Below are positions 59,740 through 64,000 of a DNA stretch of 64,000 bases, in pieces. This DNA is from Bradyrhizobium sp. Ec3.3 (lineage in GTDB: Bacteria > Pseudomonadota > Alphaproteobacteria > Rhizobiales > Xanthobacteraceae). A model generated the notes under the pieces. It saw only the letters and a list, made by a program, of their open reading frames with translations. It was not told where the DNA came from and did not search any database. The position numbers and the translations under genes are program-made. Where the stretch lies: assembly GCF_000472925.1 (NCBI RefSeq), contig NZ_AXAS01000002.1, forward strand, positions 62,001-126,000, given 5' to 3'. Positions within the stretch are counted from its first letter, which is position 1, and each line of letters starts with the position of its first letter.

Positions 59740-60828
59740 TCAGCCGCTCGTCGCTTTTTCCACTGGCGTGCCGCTGTCGATGCGTATCCACGCCGCGGCG
59801 AGTTCCCAGGCCACCGACAGGATGATCGGCCCGATGAAAAGGCCGATGATCCCGTGCGCGAGCGTTCCTCCGATCACGCCGATGAGGATGACGAGCGTCG
59901 GCGTGGTCAGGCCACGTCCCATCACGAGCGGCTTCAGGATGTTGTCGAGGAAACCGACAAGGACGAGGAACACCGTCAATAGCAACGCCGTCGTCACGTC
60001 CTTGTCCATCCAGATCCAGATGACCACGGGCAAGAGGACGATGAGGGGACCGATCTGCACGATCGACAGCAGAAGGACGACGAAAGCCAGCAGGCCTGCG
60101 CTTGGAATATCGGCCAGCTTGAAACCGATACCGGCCAGCAAGGCCTGAATGATCGCGACGCCGATCACGCCCTGCGCCACCGCACGGATGGTCGCACCCG
60201 CGAGCTCCAGAAAATGCTCGCTCTGCTCCGGCACGATCCGGAACAGGAAACCTCGCGTCACCGCCACGAGTTGCGGCCCGAAAGGAAGGAGAATGCCGGA
60301 GACGAGGACGGAGACCAGGAACTGGAGCGTGCCGAGACCGGCGTCGCCTGCAAAGGACAGCAGCGGTCCCGCGAGCGACTTCAGATAGGGCGCGACCTCG
60401 CGCAACACCGCCCGCACGTTGGTGTAGGCCAGATCCCAGAATTGATAGAGCTGCGGGCCGATTAATGGCCACGTCTTGACCCGCTCCGGCGCCGGCTGAA
60501 GCGCGAGTTCACCGCTGCCGAGCTGGCTTGCCAGATCCTTCACGCCCTCCACCGCGCTCACGCCGAGCCAGGCCGCCGGGCCGACAACGATGCCGAGCGC
60601 GATGAGCGTCAGAATCGCTGCCGCAGTCCGGGGACGTCCGCCGAGCAGTTTCGCAAGCCAGCTGAAGGCGGGATAGAACGCGACTGCAAGCACCGCGCTC
60701 CATGTTAAAATCGACACGAAGGGACGGATGATGACGAACGTCCACATGATCAGCAAAGCCAGCAGGCCAAGCCGGATCAAGAGCTGGATGATATCTTCTG
60801 CGGACAAGAGCTGACGGAGCGTCTTCAC
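59740..60828 (-). CDS. AI-2E family (PerM/TqsA-type) permease
   Basis: 362 residues, GTG start at 60828. About eight membrane segments: two near residues 15-60, a pair near 65-90 with AAAILTLIALGIVVG, a hydrophilic middle (about 95-190), and a C-terminal cluster with VLVGFLDNILKPLVMGRG, the family signature, and ILIGVIGGTLAHGIIGLFIGP. Transported substrate unknown; the autoinducer-2 name comes from E. coli TqsA. Convergent with the GNAT gene; a FixK box lies 67 nt upstream. Confidence 0.9.
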   Translation of the reverse strand: MKTLRQLLSAEDIIQLLIRLGLLALLIMWTFVIIRPFVSILTWSAVLAVAFYPAFSWLAKLLGGRPRTAAAILTLIALGIVVGPAAWLGVSAVEGVKDLASQLGSGELALQPAPERVKTWPLIGPQLYQFWDLAYTNVRAVLREVAPYLKSLAGPLLSFAGDAGLGTLQFLVSVLVSGILLPFGPQLVAVTRGFLFRIVPEQSEHFLELAGATIRAVAQGVIGVAIIQALLAGIGFKLADIPSAGLLAFVVLLLSIVQIGPLIVLLPVVIWIWMDKDVTTALLLTVFLVLVGFLDNILKPLVMGRGLTTPTLVILIGVIGGTLAHGIIGLFIGPIILSVAWELAAAWIRIDSGTPVEKATSG

Positions 60829-60888
60829 GGCGGACTCTCATCTCAAGGCAGCCTTCGCAAAAATATCGATCGGCCTCGCCCGGTCCTG

Positions 60889-60902
60889 TTGACCCAGATC
60901 AA
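60889..60902. promoter_or_regulatory. FixK/FNR box (AI-2E family permease)
   Basis: TTGACCCAGATCAA is centred 67.5 nt upstream of the GTG start at 60828. Confidence 0.72.
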
Positions 60903-60990
60903 TGATCGCCGCCTCCGCGGTTCCCGGCCGAACTGCCCCAAAAGCGCGATGAGATTGGGATCAATCGTCGCCGCGCTTTAGTTATTGTTT

Positions 60991-61060
60991 GAGCATGATC
61001 TTTTCGGAAAACCGCTTCGCACTTCGCGCTAACGCGGCCCTTCGGGTCCGGATCATGCTC
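60991..61060. repeat. Palindromic intergenic repeat with GAGCATGATC arms
   Basis: Perfect 10-bp arms GAGCATGATC (60991-61000) and GATCATGCTC (61051-61060) enclose TTTTCGGAAAACCGCTTCGC and a GC-rich insert. I recognise the arms and the flanking TTTTCGGAAAACCGCTTCGCACTT as a repeat dispersed in many Hyphomicrobiales genomes. It abuts the stop codon of the TonB receptor gene, so the hairpin probably forms at that transcript's 3' end. Confidence 0.75.
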
Positions 61061-63387
61061 TAGAACGCGCCCGCCATCGTCACCCGGAATGTCAGCGGCT
61101 CGACCGGGTGCAGCACGTAGTCCATCACGCCATTCTGGCACACGGCCGCCGGCGCGGTCTGTTGCACGTAGCAAAGATTGTAGAGGGAATCCGTCTTCAG
61201 CAACGAGCCATAGGCATAGGTGATCTGGTTCGCCTTCGTGTTGAAGAGATTGAGCACGTCGAGCTGAATGCGCCAGCCGTCGCCGGTTCGGTAGCCGAGC
61301 CGCCCGTTGACGATGCTGGTCGGCTGCGAGCGGAACGCGTTGTCCTCGGTCAGCGGACTGGATGCGAGATAGCGCCAGCGCATACTACCGAACCATCCGG
61401 TCTTCTCGCCGATCGTGATGCCGGCCGACGCCACCATCGCCGGCGCGTTCGGAATGTAGTTGCCGGGCGCGTTGCCGATCTGCGCCTCGGGGAAGCCCGC
61501 GAGCGAGGCATAGACCGCCGCCTGCTCGCTATCGTAGCCGCGAAAGCGCGCATGCGTCATCGCGAGATCGGCGTCGATGTCGATCCAGGTTCTTGGGCGA
61601 TAATGGTTGGTCCACTCGAAGCCGAAACGTCGGCTGGCACGGCTCGCCGAGGTGTCGCCGGCATCGCCGGAGAACAGGATCTCGGAATCCTGATCGAGGA
61701 TGAAGACGCTGAGCGAGGTGTCGAGATCGGGGACGATCCTGCTGCGGACGCCGACCTCGGCGCCCCTGGTGCGCACCAGCAGCGGTGACGGCGAGAGTTT
61801 CGTGCCGGGATCGCCGGGGTCTTCGGTCGTCGTCGCGCCGCGCGCGTCGTTCGAGTGCATGCCGTAGCCAGCGCCGAAGAAGAACTCGATCTTGTCAAAG
61901 GGACCGAGCACCATCCGGAACTTGGGACTGCCGATCGCCGCGTTGGCGCGGCCGCTGTTGTTGGCGTCGTAAAGCGAGGTGACGTCGGCCGCATAGTAAT
62001 CGCCGCGCCAGCCGGCCGTAGTCCGAAGCCAGTCCGTCCAGCGCACCGTGGTCTCGGCGTAGACGCCGACGCTACCCTCGCCCACCTTGTCACTGCGGAT
62101 GTTCGACAGGAAGTCGCGCTGAAACGTTCGCGTCAAGGCGAGATCGATCGCATCGTAGCGCGATTGCAGGCCGATGGTGGTTTCGACGGGCAGGCCCGCA
62201 AACGATCCGTTCAGCGTGCGCGCGACGTTGGCGCCGGCCATCAGCCGGTCGTCATGCTGGTGGAACTGGTCGCCAAAAGTCTGGTCGCTGAGGACATAGG
62301 TGAAATTGTTGTAGAGATCGAGCTCGCTCTTGACGACATAGGCGTTCGCTTTCCACGCCCCCTTATCGTCGCTTTGCGCAAGGCGCGCCGACAGCGCCAA
62401 GCGATTGGTGTTGCCGCCATCGCTCGGGTCCTCCGACCCGAACCGGCCGAGCAGGCCCGACGTGATCGCGCGCTGTGGCACCTGGTCGGTCGAATTCCAT
62501 TTGTTGGCATAGGCCATGCCGGTGACCGTCAGGCCGTCGGTCGCCGTGCCCTGACTGTAACGCACGAGCCCGTTCAGCTTGCGCATGTTGTCGGGATTGT
62601 CCCAGGGACCGTTGTAGGTGCCGGCCTCGCCGGCGATCAGCAGCGAACCGTCGCCGAGCTTCACCGAATCCATGCCAAGGAAGCGGCGATAGCCGAAACT
62701 GCCGGCGGTCATCAGCGCAAGGCCCTTCACGGTGCGATCGATCAGGCTGATATGCGCGCTGCCGACCGAGGAGAAATCACCTTCATCGGCGAAGTATGGT
62801 CCCTTGCGCACGTCCATCGCGGCGATCGTTTCCGGGATCAGCCAGTTGAGATCGGCATAGCCCTGGCCGTGCGCGTGCGTGCGCATGTTGACGGGCACGT
62901 CGTCGACATAGATCGCAAGATCGGTGCCGTGATCGAGGTTATAGCCGCGCAGAAAATACTGGTTGGCTTTGCCTTCGCCGGAGTGCTGGGTCACAATCAG
63001 GCCGGGCACGGCCTCCAGCAGTTCGCCTGGACGCGCGACGGGCCGTGCGCGCAGATCTTCGCCCGATACGGTCGTCTCGCTCGCCATGGACGGCGACGCT
63101 GGCGGACCAGAGGCGACGCCGCTGACGCCCGAGCCCGCGACCGCAGCCGGATAGACAACGAGCCGCGTCGCGGTGTCCGCGGGCTTCCTGGAGCGCTGCG
63201 GCGAGCGTCTGGCCGTTTGCCGGGATGGCTCGCTAGGCGTCACCTCGATTGGCGGCAATTCGCGCGGGACAGGAACAGCCTGCGCGAAGGCGCCCTCGCC
63301 TCTAGCGCATGCGAGGCAGACCACGAGCATCGACAACGTGACCGATGCCCGCCTGCTCGCAAAAAACTCAGGCCACCTCGACGGCAT
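61060..63387 (-). CDS. TonB-dependent outer-membrane receptor
   Basis: 775 residues with a signal peptide, a Pro/Arg-rich linker, then a plug domain (about 95-200; RPGELLEAVPGLIVTQHSGEGK and FLRGYNLDHGTD, ending RKGPYF) and a 22-strand barrel ending in Phe. It imports a metal chelate or cofactor using TonB. The gene overlaps the upstream NiCoT permease gene by 20 nt, so the ligand is probably a nickel or cobalt complex rather than iron. No TonB-box regulator or Fur site can be assigned here. Confidence 0.92.
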   Translation of the reverse strand: MPSRWPEFFASRRASVTLSMLVVCLACARGEGAFAQAVPVPRELPPIEVTPSEPSRQTARRSPQRSRKPADTATRLVVYPAAVAGSGVSGVASGPPASPSMASETTVSGEDLRARPVARPGELLEAVPGLIVTQHSGEGKANQYFLRGYNLDHGTDLAIYVDDVPVNMRTHAHGQGYADLNWLIPETIAAMDVRKGPYFADEGDFSSVGSAHISLIDRTVKGLALMTAGSFGYRRFLGMDSVKLGDGSLLIAGEAGTYNGPWDNPDNMRKLNGLVRYSQGTATDGLTVTGMAYANKWNSTDQVPQRAITSGLLGRFGSEDPSDGGNTNRLALSARLAQSDDKGAWKANAYVVKSELDLYNNFTYVLSDQTFGDQFHQHDDRLMAGANVARTLNGSFAGLPVETTIGLQSRYDAIDLALTRTFQRDFLSNIRSDKVGEGSVGVYAETTVRWTDWLRTTAGWRGDYYAADVTSLYDANNSGRANAAIGSPKFRMVLGPFDKIEFFFGAGYGMHSNDARGATTTEDPGDPGTKLSPSPLLVRTRGAEVGVRSRIVPDLDTSLSVFILDQDSEILFSGDAGDTSASRASRRFGFEWTNHYRPRTWIDIDADLAMTHARFRGYDSEQAAVYASLAGFPEAQIGNAPGNYIPNAPAMVASAGITIGEKTGWFGSMRWRYLASSPLTEDNAFRSQPTSIVNGRLGYRTGDGWRIQLDVLNLFNTKANQITYAYGSLLKTDSLYNLCYVQQTAPAAVCQNGVMDYVLHPVEPLTFRVTMAGAF

Positions 63388-64000
63388 CGACGGGCCCGAC
63401 GCGGGCGAACGCGACGCGATAGGTAACGATGGAGACGATCCAGGCGAGCACGAACAGGGCGATCACCGCGAAGCCGAAATTGGCGAGCGAGCCGTTGAGG
63501 CTTTCAATCAGCGTCCACAACGCGCCGTCGAGGCCAAAGCGCTGGCCGATCAGGCCGAGCGCCTCGACGCCGCCGATGAACAGTGCGACCACCACGGAGG
63601 CGCCGGTGATGGTGAGGTTGTACCAGAGCTTGCGGATGGGATCGACGAAGGCCCAGCGATAGGCGCTCACCATCAGCGTCGAATCGGCGGTGTCGACCAG
63701 CGCCATGCCGGCGGCGAACAGCGCGGGAAACACCAGCACATCCGACAGCGACGCGCCGCGTGCGGCTTCCGTCGCCGAAATGCTCAAGAGCCCGATCTCG
63801 GTCGCAGTATCGAATCCGAGGCCGAACAGGAAGCCGAGCGGATACATGTGGTGGGATTTCGAGACCATGCGGAACATCGGCGAGAGCAGCCGCGCCAAGA
63901 GGCCGCGGCCGGCCAGCAGCGCCTCGATGCCTTCTGCATCATGGGTGCCATGGACGCGCACCGCGCGCAGTGTCCGCCACAGGTCGACGAAGATCGCAAG
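63368..64000 (-). CDS. NiCoT (HoxN/NixA) family nickel/cobalt permease, N-terminus outside window
   Basis: The visible ~210 residues are the C-terminal part of an inner-membrane nickel/cobalt transporter. The signature LGFDTATEIGLL is followed by the FAAGMALVDTADSTLM segment and several membrane helices. The family's HX4DH metal motif would lie in the missing N-terminal part. It ends inside the TonB receptor start (20-nt overlap), so both steps of envelope transport are encoded together. Nickel would serve hydrogenase or urease, cobalt would serve cobalamin. Confidence 0.92.
   Translation of the reverse strand, partial: LAIFVDLWRTLRAVRVHGTHDAEGIEALLAGRGLLARLLSPMFRMVSKSHHMYPLGFLFGLGFDTATEIGLLSISATEAARGASLSDVLVFPALFAAGMALVDTADSTLMVSAYRWAFVDPIRKLWYNLTITGASVVVALFIGGVEALGLIGQRFGLDGALWTLIESLNGSLANFGFAVIALFVLAWIVSIVTYRVAFARVGPVDAVEVA

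Overview
The window reads as chromosomal DNA of a Bradyrhizobium-like alphaproteobacterium (order Hyphomicrobiales). The evidence is high GC with strong third-position GC, many acyl-CoA, MFS and CaiB-type catabolic genes, DUF3300, DUF2950 and DUF3141 proteins, FixJ-like and FixK-like regulators, and dispersed palindromic repeats of a kind I recall from Bradyrhizobium genomes. I see no rRNA, tRNA, CRISPR array, complete insertion sequence or phage.

Region 1 (1-8.6 kb) is an acyl-CoA catabolic locus. It holds two SDR oxidoreductases, a histidine phosphatase, an APH-fold phosphotransferase and an acyl-CoA dehydrogenase. A divergent TetR gene lies behind a PsrA-type operator. The kinase plus dehydrogenase pair matches the logic of the ACAD10/ACAD11 and LvaA/LvaC route for 4-hydroxyacyl-CoAs. 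An argE-like peptidase, an orphan Imm8-like gene and a broken GIY-YIG gene bracketed by inverted copies of a 53-bp repeat lie inside this region.

Region 2 (8.7-20.6 kb) has an autotransporter remnant, an AraC regulator, two separate BKACE/transporter modules (one with a CaiB CoA-transferase), an acidic protein with an 81-residue tandem duplication, and a NUDIX-regulator / SPFH / NAD-kinase-like locus with two tandem 21-bp palindromes in its promoter.

Region 3 (20.6-61 kb) looks like a low-oxygen regulon. I find nine intergenic TTGA-N6-TCAA (FixK/FNR) boxes, most centred 62-80 nt from a start codon. They precede a DUF3300/DUF2950 operon, a HlyD pair, PPK2, an Orn/Lys/Arg decarboxylase, a SulP transporter, a long hydrolase-phasin-channel operon, a CoA-transferase/MaoC operon, the DUF3141-pta-ackA-fabI operon with a divergent GNAT, and an AI-2E-family permease. 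A cysteine-free FixK-like regulator and a FixJ-like regulator sit in the middle. A 2133-residue pseudokinase/ATPase/histidine kinase fusion lies at 47.3-53.7 kb. Together these genes suggest fermentation-like acetyl-phosphate metabolism, polyphosphate and PHB handling, acid-stress decarboxylation and envelope change under oxygen limitation.

Region 4 (61-64 kb) is a TonB-dependent receptor overlapping a NiCoT nickel/cobalt permease that runs off the window.

Start codons were chosen from ribosome-binding sites, family length and, in two cases, the position of a FixK box. No database search was possible; family names come from motif recognition.
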